The notes: generated by a model from the letters alone, not told the origin. A DNA stretch of 64,000 nucleotides from Erythrobasidium yunnanense (GCA_001600175.1 BCJC01000005.1:538471-602470); one strand, 5' to 3'; positions 10,739 to 22,363 are shown, counted from the first letter of the stretch. Numbers and translations: made by a program.

Positions 10739-11870
10739 TCACCACCTAACACTGCTGTAATTACTCTTCGCCTCCCTCGTATAGTCCCGATTATACATTC
10801 CCGTCTGGTATCCAAACTCGCTGACGGGGGTTGCTGAAGCCCTTCCTCGCTTCGCTGCAAGGAGTGCCTTTGCTCTCTCCCTCTCAGATGATTCTCTCGT
10901 TGCTGTAGCGCTCTGTATCGATGGAGCCGCCTGAGGTCTCGCTGGACCAGCTTCGACGTTCGCCAATGGTGAAGGTGATCGGCGCCTTCCTTTCCGTTTC
11001 GCCAGTAGCCTAGGCGCCACTGGTGTATCACTAGCCAGTGTTCTTGGAGTATCCGCCCAAGGGTCCGCTCGCTGTCTCTCCTGAGCAGCCTTGACATCGT
11101 CCCTCCTCTTTAAGTACGCATTCATCATAGCAAGCGGGTCTTCACCATTCTTGACGACGTTGTCCTTATATACCGATTCAAGCTTCTGATCTTCTGTACG
11201 GACTCGTTCTTTGTGACTCAGTCGATCTGTCGAATCGTACCAGGTCTTCGGGGGCGCTTTTAGATACATTGTGATCTGAGAGTCCCACTTCTCTTGCTCT
11301 GCTTTCTTCTCGGCTTCATAGTCTTTGTTCTTGCGGTCTTGTGAACCAGATGCAGCAGGCTTGCCTCGCTCAAGATCCGCCCAGAAATTGACTATTCACG
11401 ATGTCAGCTGGGTTATCAAAGCGAATACGTGTAGCTCACAATGCCCATCATCCGTTGTGATGCTATTGTGAGCAGGCTCCTCCTCTTGAACAGCATCCTC
11501 GACAGCCCTCGCTTTCCCCTTGAGCTGCTTGTCCAGAGCCTTCTCCGCTTGATCTTCTTCTAGGGACTTTCCCTTCTTGCTCTTCTTGCGCAGCATTGCT
11601 ATCCTCGCCTCCGAATCTGCCTGCATAACTCTGGCCCGGTCGCCGGCCTCGATAGCTTGCGCTCGTTCTTCATCGCGCCGCACTCGTTCGATGTTCTCAG
11701 CTTTGTAGGGATGGTAGGATTTGTGATGGGCTCTGTAGCGCGTCAGAGGGTCAGCCAACCATCCGGGATGCCGGCGAACAGAAGGTGTTACGAACATACT
11801 GCAATAAAGGAATCAGTATTGCTCAAGCAGCGATCTATATTATACGTTCAGCCTACTTGAGCTTCCCCAT
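10739..11870 (-). CDS. CIR_N-domain (LENG1/splicing-type) protein
   Basis: Starts MGKLK, then after an intron of about 130 bases AHHKSYHPYKAENIERVRRD and a charged helix. An N-terminal K-S-[YW]-H-P/x-N-x-E-R-V-[RW]-x-[DE]-E block is the CIR_N motif shared by LENG1, Cwc25 and CIR, proteins linked to pre-mRNA splicing. The middle has NFWADLERGK and a P-x-x-W-Y block (PPKTWYDS), and the tail is basic and Ser/Arg-rich, ending NYSSVRW. Three exons are supported by frame and GT-AG borders; the total is near 330 residues. LENG1 is the nearest family I can name, since Cwc25 has a different start (W-H-P). Its nuclear role in splicing is inferred from the domain. Confidence 0.7.
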
Positions 11871-11995
11871 GTCTGAAGTGTAGGTTGTGGTCAGAGACAA
11901 AGCTAGGTCATAGGGATCTGCAATCTCCCAACTTCCGGCAAACATGAAAATGGAATTCTGCTCTTGTCTTTCTAAGAATCACTTCTGCTGCTGCC

Positions 11996-13112
11996 ATGTC
12001 TGCTCAACACCACGTCGTCGTTCTGGATCACAGCAAGCAGCTGCCCCCGCTGGCTGAAGGAACCGCTGCGACCCTGCCCGCAAAGCTACCTGATGCGAAG
12101 CACCACCACACGCACAGTAGCTTCCCATTGCAAACGCAAGACATAGATGACCCCTCAAAGCTGTCCATCTACTTTGTCGGAACCGCAAGTTGATTTCAAC
12201 CGGCTAGAGGAGCGCAAGTCTGATGAGTGCTTCAATTAGGCCACTACCATCTTCGAGAGCAAGTACTTCAGGCTCATGACAGATCCAAACTTTTTGCATG
12301 CCGGCGACCATGTTCATCTAGGCCCGGGCGTGACAGCCCAGCGCAAGACCAATCCCGCTATCAATATGGACGAGCTACCGAATATCGATGCAATCATCCT
12401 ATCGCACTTCCACGAGGATCACTTCGATAAAGAAGTGCAACAAAAACTTCGGAAGGATCTGCCTATTGTGACAACTATCGAGGCAGTAGATCCGCTTTCT
12501 CAACTTGGCTTCTCCGACGTGACTGGCCTCAAGACCTGGGACTCTGCTCTTCTCCAGACGGAGAGTGACGAGGAGCGCAGGCTCAACATGAAGATCACCG
12601 CAACACCCGGCAAACACGTTGCTGGACCTATCATCGAGAGTTTGAACGACTTTATGGCTGCGGTACCTCCAACGTGCGGCTTCGTCCTAGAGTTGATGTG
12701 GAACGAGGCCAAAGATGCAGCCTTCCGCATCTATATATCGGGAGACACGCTCTTCGTCAAGGATCTCGAAGAGATACCTAAGCGGTACCCAGATATCGAC
12801 CTGCTCATCGTGCATCTCGGCGGCACTACCATTCCTGGTCCACACCTTCCTCTCCTCATGGTCACAATGGACGCGAAACAAGGCATCAAGCTCGTGCAGC
12901 TCATCAAGCCAAAGGTCACGATACCTATACATTTCGACGGTAAGCACACTCCTTCCGATGCTCTAAGCTCTTCTAATCAGTCTTCTCTAGACTACGACGT
13001 ATTCTTGTCTCCCCTGGAAGACTTCAAGAAGGAGATGCAAACAGCAGGCTTAGCCGACAAAGTAGTCTATCTGGATCGCGGCGAGCGCTTCGACTTTTCG
13101 ATTCCTCAATAA
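11996..13112 (+). CDS. Metallo-beta-lactamase-fold hydrolase (UlaG/NAPE-PLD-like)
   Basis: Exons 11996-12184, 12240-12939 and 12991-13112 encode about 335 residues. The metal-binding signature SHFHEDHFD (HxHxDH) is at about residue 110, preceded by the strand VGTATTIF and PNFLHAGDHVHLGPG. Later come TPGKHVAGP with the third His, YISGDTLF with the bridging Asp, and IHFDDYDVF with the last His. All ligands are present, so an active hydrolase is likely. Family members cleave lactones, phosphodiesters or amides, and the substrate cannot be read from sequence. The first intron starts GCAAGT instead of GT; only this donor gives the expected VGT-ATTI joint. The second intron is 51 bases and stop-free, so retention would not break the frame. 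Confidence 0.87.
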
Positions 13113-13126
13113 GCTGCTTCTATTCT

Positions 13127-14845
13127 TCACTCTGTAGCCGCTTCACCATCCGTAGTCTCCTTATGTGCCTGTTTCACCTCTCCTTCCTTTGGAAACCAAA
13201 GTGCCGAAAGCGCAACTGCCAATGCTGCTGTCGCAAGCACCATCCATCCTAGCTGCCCTCCGAAGATCTGATGTGATACGCCAAAAGCGTAGATACTGCT
13301 TGCCAAGCTAGGCGCGAAGATCCGGCCTCCCATCGATAAAGCCAATGAAACGCTGCTCAAGGTGCCAAGCGCTTTTGGACTAGGGCAGGTGTTGTTGACC
13401 GCAAGCTGCCCAGTGGCTACAAGATCTGATTCAGCTGGAAACCACCTGGCGCTGAACGATACCCTACTCATGACACTCCCGTGAACAGCAGATGCTACCA
13501 ATGAGGCTGATAGTATGAGGATGAACCATGTCTTGTTGTTCGTTGACGCCAGCATCCATGCGAACGGTGGAAGGCCGAATGACAGGAACCCCGCCAGATT
13601 ACCCACCATATACGACAAGCGAGTGCCCAACCAGTCATATATCTTACTATAGATGGTCAAGAAGATGGCGCATTGAAGGCTGGCTACTGCAAGATAGCAA
13701 ATCGAGATGGTCTGGATAGGAAGGCCCAGACCGCCCAACGGTATGTGTGTGTGGTACGCAATCGGAGCGACTGCAGGTGAGAGCAGGAGATCAGCTAGCA
13801 CGCTCAATTGACAAAACGAATCTGACTCACTCGCTCCCCAAGCAAAGATGAGCACGTTCGCTCCTGCGTACAAGAGGATGGTATGCAAGACTCCTTCGGA
13901 CTGCAAAACCTGCTTGATAGAGGGGATCCCGCTGTCTTCTCCTTCAGTGCCTTCACCCCAGGATCGTGTCTGTCGCATTGTGTCAGAGCTTGACCCGCTC
14001 TTTCGCTACTTCAGCTTACCTCCTTCAGCAGCAGCCAAGCCGAAAGCGTCGAGATACCGCCGAATGTCCCAAGAAAGAGGGAAGGCAGCAGGTAGGGATA
14101 GGTTCTGAGCAGTTCGACGTTTCTGAACAGAGCGAAATTCCTGACTGGATCGGCCAAAGCACCGCCAATCGGAGGGCCTAAGGCAAGGCCCAAATTAGCA
14201 GCGAAGCCAGTATAAGCGAATAATTTGGCTTGAGTCTTCGGTGTGGATATCTCGGTAAGCATTACGCGTGCAGTGCTGCGAGATATGCTATGTTAGCTGA
14301 GAGGTGTTACCGAGATCCTAGGCTGTTCACCCAATACATCCGCTGAAGAAGCCTGCAAAGGCGCGCCAGCAGATCATCTCCCATACACTTTTGGAGAAGC
14401 CAAAGCCGGTACCGCCTATCGTAATTCCCGCTAAGCAAAACACTAAAATCGGTTTTCTGCCAACTTTATCGCTGAGAGGGGTCCAGACGAAAAGTAGAGT
14501 GACAGTTTCCGTTAGCGAGTATGTGGACTCGATCTTGGTGAGTGATACTTAGGCAAAGGCTGCATAGATAGCTGAAGGTGGTTTTGCTTACTAAGCCGCT
14601 AAAGAAGCCGATGTCCTCATGAGCCACGCCTGTGCTCTCGACCATGGCGGCTATATATGAAAAGATGCAGCTGAAGAACCTTCAAGTGCAAAGACATCAG
14701 ATTCACGCATCTCGTTCGCTCGCTCCTATCCTCACAAGACATCCGCTGTTCTGGCCAAACAAAGCGCAAAGACCTGGCTCCATGGAATGCGGTCTGTTTC
14801 AGTACTTTCGACTAGTCGACGTCTCTCCTCAGTTGCAGATATCAT
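13127..14845 (-). CDS. Major facilitator superfamily transporter, DHA1-like
   Basis: About 480-500 residues in five or six exons, with the alternating hydrophobic segments of a 12-span MFS carrier. The N-terminus is MISATEERRRLVESTETDRI then PWSQVFALCLARTADVFCIF (span 1) and IAAMVESTGVAHEDIGFFSG, the usual loop before span 2. GFAANLGLALGPPIGGALAD carries the motif-C signature of proton antiporters. The second half includes a long Gly-rich LSMGGRIFAPSLASSIYAFG stretch, and the tail is short and charged. The layout P-[LI]..L-A-R-x-[AT]-[DE]...[ME]-[IV]-E-S resembles fungal ZRC/Tpo-like DHA1 pumps. Substrate unknown. The stop lies 15 bases from the stop of the convergent MBL gene. Confidence 0.85.
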
Positions 14846-15158
14846 CTCAGTCCTATGCGCAGGATGCAAAGTGGTCTTCGAAGCGGAATTTTCATGGGTC
14901 GTCGTCCTCGACCAAACAAAGCGCGTCTAACGGTATGACGGCTGACATCGCGGCTTCAGATGGCGAGTCCTGCTATCTGGCGACTCCGTGTCACGATCTT
15001 GATTTCCCACGCTGTGCTCTGGAGCTAGACCGATCCTGCCCTTGTTTCGCGGCTGGTGAGCCTATGGCTGGTGGTCAGCCTATGCGTTCCATGAGTACTT
15101 TCCTGTCAAACAATCTCTGCAGTCATCAAGCAGATCTCACACTATATAGCTTAATGTT

Positions 15159-17059
15159 ATGACTTCCGCTGGATCGCAAGCCCTAGTCCTTCTACTCTTA
15201 TGCATATCTCCGAGAGCCTGCTACGGAACAGGCTCGCAAACCCACCACAAGCGAGCGCTGGACAACAAGCGAGTCGTCATGGATAACATCGACAACCTTC
15301 CATGGTTCAATGTCACAGTGGTGAGTCCAGCGCGCCGGATCACCTCGGCAGCGAAGCTGAACCGAGTGACCAGCCCACAGTACAAGGCTATCTGCCCGTA
15401 GACGCTCCATGCGATAAACCTGACGATCTGCCTGACAATGCCAAGCTCTACCAATACAAGCTCTATACGCGCGACTGTGCAGATCCATGGACGATGTGCC
15501 TTTCTGAAAAGTACGGCTTTCATTCAGGCCCTTTCGATATAGCCACTATTGACTTTGAGGATCTATTAGATCGCAGGTGTCCTTGCAACAAGCAATTCAG
15601 TCGGTCATTGGAACATCAGTCGGCTCAAGGCGATACGTTGACAAATACTACTTTCTCGATCCCAATACTATGGGCGATCGCCAGAGTATGGAAATCGGAC
15701 CCAGGGACATATGGTCTTTTGGAGTCAATCAATACCCGCATTTCGATGCCATGGTAAGCGAGGGCATCCATGATAGATAAAACACTATACATGCAAGACT
15801 AATACATATAACACGATGCAGGCTTCGGAGATTTCTTGGCGAGACACTGCGACCTCATCTGGCTGGTCGTCGGTCGTGGACAAAGACTCCTGTGTAGTAT
15901 CACCGGAGGCCAAGGGCGCCTATATTCGGGTATGTTACTACGAAGCCATCAATCACAATTACTGAACTATTCGCCTCACAGGCTTTCGGTCAGGCCACTG
16001 TGATTCGGATATTCCAGCTTCGGAACGGCTTCCTACCGCAGGGTTACGACTGGTCTTGCATGTCAAACCAGCTTGATTTTATGACGGGTCTCATCAATCC
16101 CAGTCATATAGAAGACACATGCGATGTTGCTGGAGAAGTGGGTAAAGCACTGTAAGCTCCCATCCCAGGCTTGGCAGGCTTCTTTCGCTTAGAATATCTC
16201 ACGTCTGCAGGAAACATACAGGACCAACACAAACAGGCCCTTTCACATCAGGATTCTTCGGACAGACTGCTTTCACTAATGCCGATTTGGCGCCAGGAGT
16301 CGTAAGCCAATTACCGACAACTCCACCGCTTGAGCTGATCGTGACTTGGGTACATAGACACCTTCTGCGACTGTCTACAATCGCCTCGGTCCCGATGCAA
16401 CTTCTGCTCAGCCTGTACAGACAGCGCCGAAGAGCGCAAATTTCGACTCTCCCGACTCTGCCGACTCGCCGGATGTGCCAGGCGATAAACAGAAAACAGC
16501 TGCAACGCCTACGCCTGCGCCTTCGAAGTCCAGGACCAGGACGCAGCAGGAGGCCCAAACTCAGGCAAGCCCGTCGCCTTCCGCGACCAAAATCAAATCG
16601 CCAAGCCAGACTGTCGATTCGACCTCCACGGAAAGTAGCTCTTCAGCAGAAGATACTCCTGCAAGTCAGGACAGCAGCGAAGCGCGTCAAGATACTGCGA
16701 GCCAAGCTGGGCACGTGTCGTCTAACTTCTTCGAAGCAGAGATGGCCTCAAGCACAGCGTTCGGTACAGGAGCAGCAGGTAGCTTGGGAGGCGCAGTCAC
16801 ATCTTCAGCCGACGGCGGCATGAAGCCAGGTCTGGGATCAGCAACTGCAAAGAAAGGTGAGCCAGGGCATTTGCTATAGCATATTGAGCTGATTCGATGT
16901 GGCTGTTATGCAGAACCATCGATGTATACAACCATCGTTGGCAATTACGATCTCAACGACCCTAGCCTATACTCCGCGGCTAGTCCTCACTCGAAACGCG
17001 CAAGTCGCATCTACCTATTTGCTGTGATAATTGGTGTATTGATGGATGTAATGCTATAA
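15159..17059 (+). CDS. Secreted, possibly GPI-anchored Ser/Thr/Pro-rich protein, tandem copy 1
   Basis: Unrecognised family with a tandem relative just downstream. The first exon has a signal peptide (ALVLLLLCISPRACYG) followed by a K-R pair that could be a Kex2-type cleavage site. Later exons give VQGYLPVDAPC, LYTRDCADPW, SLQQAIQSVIG, RDIWSFGV, DSCVVSPEA, AFGQATVIRIFQL and SGFFGQTAF. A long Ser/Thr/Pro/Lys-rich region (16440-16850) should be O-glycosylated. The end is SMYTTIVGNYDLNDPSLYS and a hydrophobic tail (IYLFAVIIGVLMD) suited to a GPI anchor or single span. Around nine short introns. The D-C-x-x-P-W / D-S-C-V blocks weakly recall ascomycete conidiation-specific (con-13-like) secreted proteins, but the HExxH of related metalloproteases is absent. 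Role probably at the cell wall, by inference. Confidence 0.72.
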
Positions 17060-17365
17060 TATGGGATGGGAACTGTAGGGAAACGTTCTCTCCACAAGTA
17101 CCAATTCCTCCGATCTGATGAAAGAAAGCATACAGACCTTGGCTAATGGAATCGTTCTGTTCTGCAGCCAGAAATGCACGTTCGGCTAGTTTCGTAGTTC
17201 TATCGCGCGATTTAAGCTCACTGACTGTGTTCTCACACAGACCCCTGGGTTTCGACCGATGTTCCCTTTGTATGGGAGCCTCTGGACAGGCCATACAGTC
17301 TGTCGAAGGTTTTTACAAGACCATTTCCAGGACCATTAAGCATATGACTCCGCCAGCTTGATGGC

Positions 17366-19322
17366 ATGCTCTCAATTGGCTGGCTCCTCATCATTTACCT
17401 GCTCTCATGCGTTTCTCCTGGAGCTTGCTTCGGCAAAGCTGACACACTTCAACATAAACGCGCTCTGACAGATAAGGGTACCGTTGGTGACAATCTCGGA
17501 GACTATATGCTGTTCAACATGACTGTGGTGCGTTGCATTTCCTTCGAGACGGCCGCGGAGGCGATGCTGAGTACCCACTTGTGATTATTAGCCTCAAGTA
17601 CAAGGCTATCTGCCCGTAGACGCACCTTGCAGTAAGCCTTCCGATATGCCAGACGATGCTCGGCTCTATCAATATAGTATATACACGAGCGACTGTGCAC
17701 AGCCATGGCGGCTCTGTCTCTCCGAAAGGTTCGCACATCGATGTATATTGTCTCTAGTATATCAGCTGACTAGACTGTTCAACGCACCAGGTCGGGAGTA
17801 TCTTTGCAGCAGGCAATCCAATCAATCATTGGTACAGCAGTCGGCATACGACGGTACATCGATACTTACTATTTCATCGAACGCACATGGGACCCGAATC
17901 TAGACAATGGCGAGAGTATCCAGGCTACAGCCAGAGACATATGGTCGTTCGGTATTAATGACTATCAACACTTCAACTCTATGGTGAATAGACATGGATC
18001 TACAGCTGCACATGCACATCGCTGACGGAGCCAATCACATTCAAGGCTTTTCAAATAACGTACAGGGATGTTGCTGCCTCTGCCGACTGGAAGCGCGCCG
18101 TAGATAGCGATTCCTGTGTCGTTTCGCCGGAATCTCGTATGAGCTATGAAAGAGTATGTTGATACCCTCAGAAAAATCTACAGGCGTGCATGCTGACACC
18201 TGAGTAGGCCTTCGGACAAGCTGCAATGATCCGAATCTTCCAGATCTACAACGGCTTTCTGCCCAAGATTCGGGACTGGTCCTGCATGCAGAACCAACTG
18301 AACTTCTTAGTTGGCTACATCAATGACAGTATCAAAAGCAATACCTGTGGTATTCCAGGAGATGGCGGCAAAGCTTTGTGCGTTTGCTTGTCTCAGCTGG
18401 AAGTGTTTGCATCTGCTAAACAATATTTTTCGATGCGCAGAAAGAGTATCGGGCCTACAGGCACTACACCTCTCAGCACTGGTTTCTTCGGCCAGAGTTC
18501 CTATCCTACACTGAGTGTAGCAGCCGGAGCTGTACGTCGTTCCTGCAATATAGGTACCGCGCGCTGAACCGTGCTTTGCCATCAGACACCCTCGGCAACG
18601 GCATTCACACGCCTAACCGCACCTCCTGGCCAGCCTGCACCGAAGAATGCAGGTTTTGCTCATACCACAACTGATTCACCAGACACTCCAGACTCCACTG
18701 TCTCAGATTCTCCCGACTCGCCGGACGTACCGGGCGATGAACAGAAAGGAACGCCTACGCCGACTCCATCGCTTGCGTCACCGTCTTCAAAGTCGACCGT
18801 CAGACCAAAGAAGGAGTCTCCTCCCGAGACCAAAATGTCGCCTTCTGCGACTAGAACGAAATCGCCAGGCCAGACTGCAGCTTCCAGCTCTGAGGCTGCC
18901 AGCTCATCTGATGCGGCCGCAAGCCAGGATGGTAGCCCACCGCGCCAAGAATCTACTACCGAAAGCGAGCCCGTCTCGTCCGAGTCCTCTGACCCAGAAC
19001 CTCCTTCAAGTACAGCTACTTCTGTGGCAGCGGCCTTCAGTGCACAAGGTGCTTTTACGTTGACGATAGGCAGTGGCCAAGTGCGAGCGGGTGTGGGGCC
19101 TGCGACCGCGAACCAAGGTGAACTAAGGTTTCTTCTGAGCCACAAATTGGGCTGATGGGAGACGGCTTTTCTGCAGGGCCGTCCATGTACACGACCATCG
19201 TGTTCAACTATGATCTCAACGATCCCAATCTATATTCTGGGGCTATGCCTCAACTGCGACACTCAAGTTGCGTCTACCTCTTCTTTGTAACGATAGGTGT
19301 AATGTTGGGTCTACTGCTATAA
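17366..19322 (+). CDS. Secreted, possibly GPI-anchored Ser/Thr/Pro-rich protein, tandem copy 2
   Basis: Paralogue of the gene at 15159-17059 with the same exon order. It has a signal peptide (SIGWLLIIYLLSCVSPGACF) and the same blocks: VQGYLPVDAPC, LYQYSIYTSDCAQPW, SLQQAIQSIIG, RDIWSFGI, DSCVVSPES, AFGQAAMIRIFQIYNGFLP, STGFFGQSSY. Then follows a Ser/Thr/Pro-rich region (18650-19030) with SPDSPDVPGDEQK, which matches SADSPDVPGDKQK in copy 1. It ends SMYTTIVFNYDLNDPNLYS and a hydrophobic tail (YLFFVTIGVMLGLLL). Cysteines are kept between copies while the low-complexity tail and loops differ. The gap between copy 1 stop and copy 2 start is only about 300 bases, consistent with local duplication. 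Confidence 0.72.
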
Positions 19323-19380
19323 TCAAGGTGTCATATATAGGGCGTCGACCTTCAGACCATGTCATCCTGCTGAAAGTAGC

Positions 19381-19977
19381 CTAATCCTCGGCTACGGCAT
19401 ACAGAACTCGTATCCTCTCTGTACACCCATCGCAGTGGAGGACCAGATCGCCGTCTCCCGCTTCCAGCTCTTCTGCACTGACGGAGAAGTTACTACCACA
19501 GCGTGAAGGGTAGGTGTATGCTGAGCCTTCATCGTTCCCGCGCGTCTGTATTTCCGAGAAGTCGGCTAGCGAGACGCTGGAAGAGATAGCAGAGCGGGAT
19601 GAAGTAGAAGAAGAAGAAGAAGAAGATTCCGCTGTGAAGCACAGAAGGGAGGAAGGCAGAGATATGAGATACTCGAATATAGGTATCCTGCGAACGTTCA
19701 GACACACCCAGCTTCTGCGCTAGTTCAGCATCATATTGGCTTCGGCTCGCCGGATCCATCAAGACTGTGTATGCTTCATTGAGCTTGTCTGCGATGTTGC
19801 TACTTCCATTTGAAGCTCTGTCCGGATGGTGCACCAGGATCAAGCGCCGAAAAGCAGCTCGGACGTCGTCTTTGCTGGCGGTCTTGCCGATGCCCAATAC
19901 GTCGTAGTGGGATCCATTCTCTGCCAATTCTGCGTCTGAAGCCAGCGTATCTACCTCCTCCTCCTTCTTCTGCTGTC
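19381..19977 (-). CDS. DPH4: Diphthamide biosynthesis J-protein (DPH4/JJJ3), start unresolved
   Basis: An N-terminal J domain (HYDVLGIGKTASKDDVRAAF, then LVHHPDRAS with the HPD triad, LNEAYTVLMDPASRSQYD) is joined by one intron to a C-terminal CSL zinc-finger region (EGSAYTYPSRCGSNFSV..LHCDGCTERIRVLY). That order is specific for Dph4, which supports the first step of diphthamide synthesis on elongation factor 2. The first zinc Cys of the usual C-R-C-G is Ser here. The intron carries a run of CTT repeats just before its acceptor. No ATG precedes the J domain in frame before a stop, so the true start must lie in an upstream exon that overlaps or abuts the divergent gene at 20038; the coordinate given is only the open-frame limit. 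Confidence 0.82.
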
Positions 19978-20037
19978 CGGCTCAAAGTATCGTCTGAAAA
20001 CAAGCCCGCCTAAAACCATCTCGAGCCCGCTTTCCTC

Positions 20038-21019
20038 ATGTCCCTCAAGCCGCTTGCACATCAGGTCGCTGGCCATCCCAGCTCTGTCTTGACTTCTGAG
20101 GATGGGCAATACATCGTGAAGCCTTCGCTGGAACGCGAGATCGAGTTCTACGCGCAGACCGCGCCAAAGTACTTCGCTGGCCTCGTCGAAGGCGGTCATA
20201 TCCCAAAGTACTACGGTATTCAGGATTATGATGCTCTGCCGAGCAAAGGACCCAAGGTTCAGCATGTCAGTCACAGAATCGCAACAATAGGGACATGTCC
20301 GTGTCATGGCTGACACGCTCATGCTCTGCAGGCTATCAAGCTAGAGAACCTCACTCATGGCTACTCTAAGCCTAACGTACTGGACATCAAGCTCGGCACG
20401 CAGCTATTCGATCCTCTTGATGAGAGACTAACTCCAGAGAAACAAGCGCGTATGGAAGGCGAATCGCGGAACACTACTTCGGGACCCAATGGTGTACGCT
20501 TGACTGGCTTTACCGTAAGCGAAATCGAGCGGAGCGCCCGAGATCTCGCTTACCCGGCTTCCTTAGGTCTATAACAGCGCAACAGATGCATACGTATCGA
20601 CTCCGAAAGAATATGGCAAAGCAATACCCTCTAGCGAGCTGCCTCATGGTATTCGACGCTTCTTTCCCTGTTCGACGGAGGATGCTACCTTCCACACCCA
20701 CTCAGATCTGACACCAGCACCACCGCTTGGTTCTTCTGCATCGCGCCTAGTGCAGGCAATATCAGAGATTCTGGAGAAGGTGCAAGCCATTCAGGCACTC
20801 GTCAAGGATTACGAATGGAGGGCATATGGCAGTTCGTTGCTGATTGTATACGAAGGAGACGAGGCTGCCCCGCTGAGAACGACAGTCAAGCACATCGACT
20901 TTGCTCATGCAAGATATTCTGAAGGACAAGGACCAGATGAGGGTATGCTGAAAGGATTTAGCACAATAGTCGCGCTCTTTGAGGGCCGCTTGGCGGAGCT
21001 GAACAAGCTAGAAACATAA
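20038..21019 (+). CDS. ARG82: Inositol polyphosphate multikinase
   Basis: About 285 residues in three exons. It starts MSLKPLAHQVAGH. Inositol-polyphosphate-kinase landmarks are complete: the catalytic P-x-x-x-D-x-K-x-G (PNVLDIKLGTQLFD), RLTGFTVYN, the S-S-L-L motif (YGSSLLIVYEG) and the metal-binding I-D-F-A-H-A (VKHIDFAHARY). In yeast this nuclear kinase (Ipk2/Arg82) phosphorylates IP3 to IP5 and also supports arginine-gene regulation. The compact size fits Arg82 better than Kcs1-type IP6 kinases. Its start codon is a CATG only about 60 bases from the open frame of the divergent DPH4 gene. Confidence 0.92.
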
Positions 21020-21148
21020 ACCGGCGAGTAGCGGAAATCTGTGCGGATCGCATTGATGTAGTGGTGCTTGGATGGCCATGTGAAGTTTAGCTTGACTATT
21101 CAATCACGGTGCGGTCTCTTGCCCTCTTGCCGAGCGAAGAGACACAGA

Positions 21149-22363
21149 ATGGCCTCCGTCTCTATCAAGCAGTAAGCTCAATATGTCGCTACGCTCTGAA
21201 AGCTCAAGACTGACCTTCCGAGGCACAGCTTGGTGAGGGCCTGTCAAACACGTGCTGAACATCACTTGTCCTGGCCCGATTCTGACACTTCGCGAAGAAC
21301 GACGATACCTCATGGCTCTTTACCTTCCGCAACTCTGACGACAGCAAGCCCTTCAATCTGGTTATCGACCCTTGGCTCTGCGGTCAGCCTTGTGACGTCG
21401 CCAATTATGGATGTCCACAACTGATGAGGATCGATATCAGGCGACCAGTACACCTTGACCCGCTGGTTTCAAGGTGGAGTGCATCTCGTGGAGCCCTGCT
21501 TTCCTTCTCTACCTGCGCTTGAGCGCGAACATGGCGACATATCGGCAATCTTGTGCTCTATTGGGCTAACAGACCAGTAAGCCGCTCTGTTGCCCACAAC
21601 AATCATGCTCGCTGAATATTGAGAACGTATTGCAGCACGCACCCGAACACCATATTCACCTCTCGCCCTTCAGTTCCGGTTTTTGGCAGCAAGACCGCCT
21701 TGACAGTCATTGACGGGCTCCACCACTTTGACCATCCTGCAGTAGAGACGAGATCTTGGGACGGTGTTAAGGGAAAGCCTTCACCCGACACTCTTCGGAG
21801 CCTGATCGAAGGAGCCGGATGGGAGGGCGTAGAGCAATATGAGCTCTTTGACAGGGTCTCTGCTCTGTATATCCCCCTCAATCGGTCGAAGGGCTTCCTG
21901 ATGGGCGCTACCATAATCACCTTCGCAACAAAAGATCCCGATGATCCAAAGACGTATAGCATCGTTTACACGCCTCATGGATCGTCCGTAGCCACGCTAC
22001 AAGCTACAGTAGACAGCTTGAATACCCTACGCCATCACGAGTGCCTAGCCATCATATCGAATTTCGATCTTGTACATACTCCGCCATTCGGTCTCGCTCA
22101 GCCTGGCAAGGAGAATGGCCTGACTCTCGTAAAGCTGCTCAATCCAAAGTTCTGGCTGAGGACGCATGGTGAGTCTGCTGAGACCATGCCGACTATGCCT
22201 GCTAAGTGCACGAGTACCGGTAGACGGTCGCAAAGAGGCAAAGAACTTCATTGGCTACTTCATGACCACAAAGAAGTACGAGGTCGAAGATATCCGGAAA
22301 GAAATCGAAGGCGAGACCCAAGTTGTTGTTTTAGAAAGCGGAGAGTCGCAGCGTTTGCTATGA
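21149..22363 (+). CDS. MBL-fold-like protein, partly degenerate metal site
   Basis: A likely metallo-beta-lactamase-fold protein of about 320 residues. A first exon MASVSIK is followed by a very small exon (4 or 10 bases, two acceptor choices) and then NDDTSWLFTFRN, FNLVIDPWLCG, YTLTRWFQGG, LCSIGLTDHTHPNTIF, HHFDHPA, GFLMGATIITF, SIVYTPHG and WLRTHGDARVPVDGRKEAKN. The I-D-P-W-L then x-S-x-x-x-x-D-H order and the late T-H-G-D resemble a fungal UlaG-like group. The first His of HxHxDH is missing (SIGLTDH), so metal binding may be altered. It is not a close relative of the MBL gene at 11996. The final exon ends VVVLESGESQRLL. Confidence 0.55.

Noticed and set aside
14632-15162. A 176-codon plus-strand frame upstream of the first secreted gene.
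   Set aside because: It overlaps the first exons of the MFS transporter on the other strand, which show clear transporter motifs.
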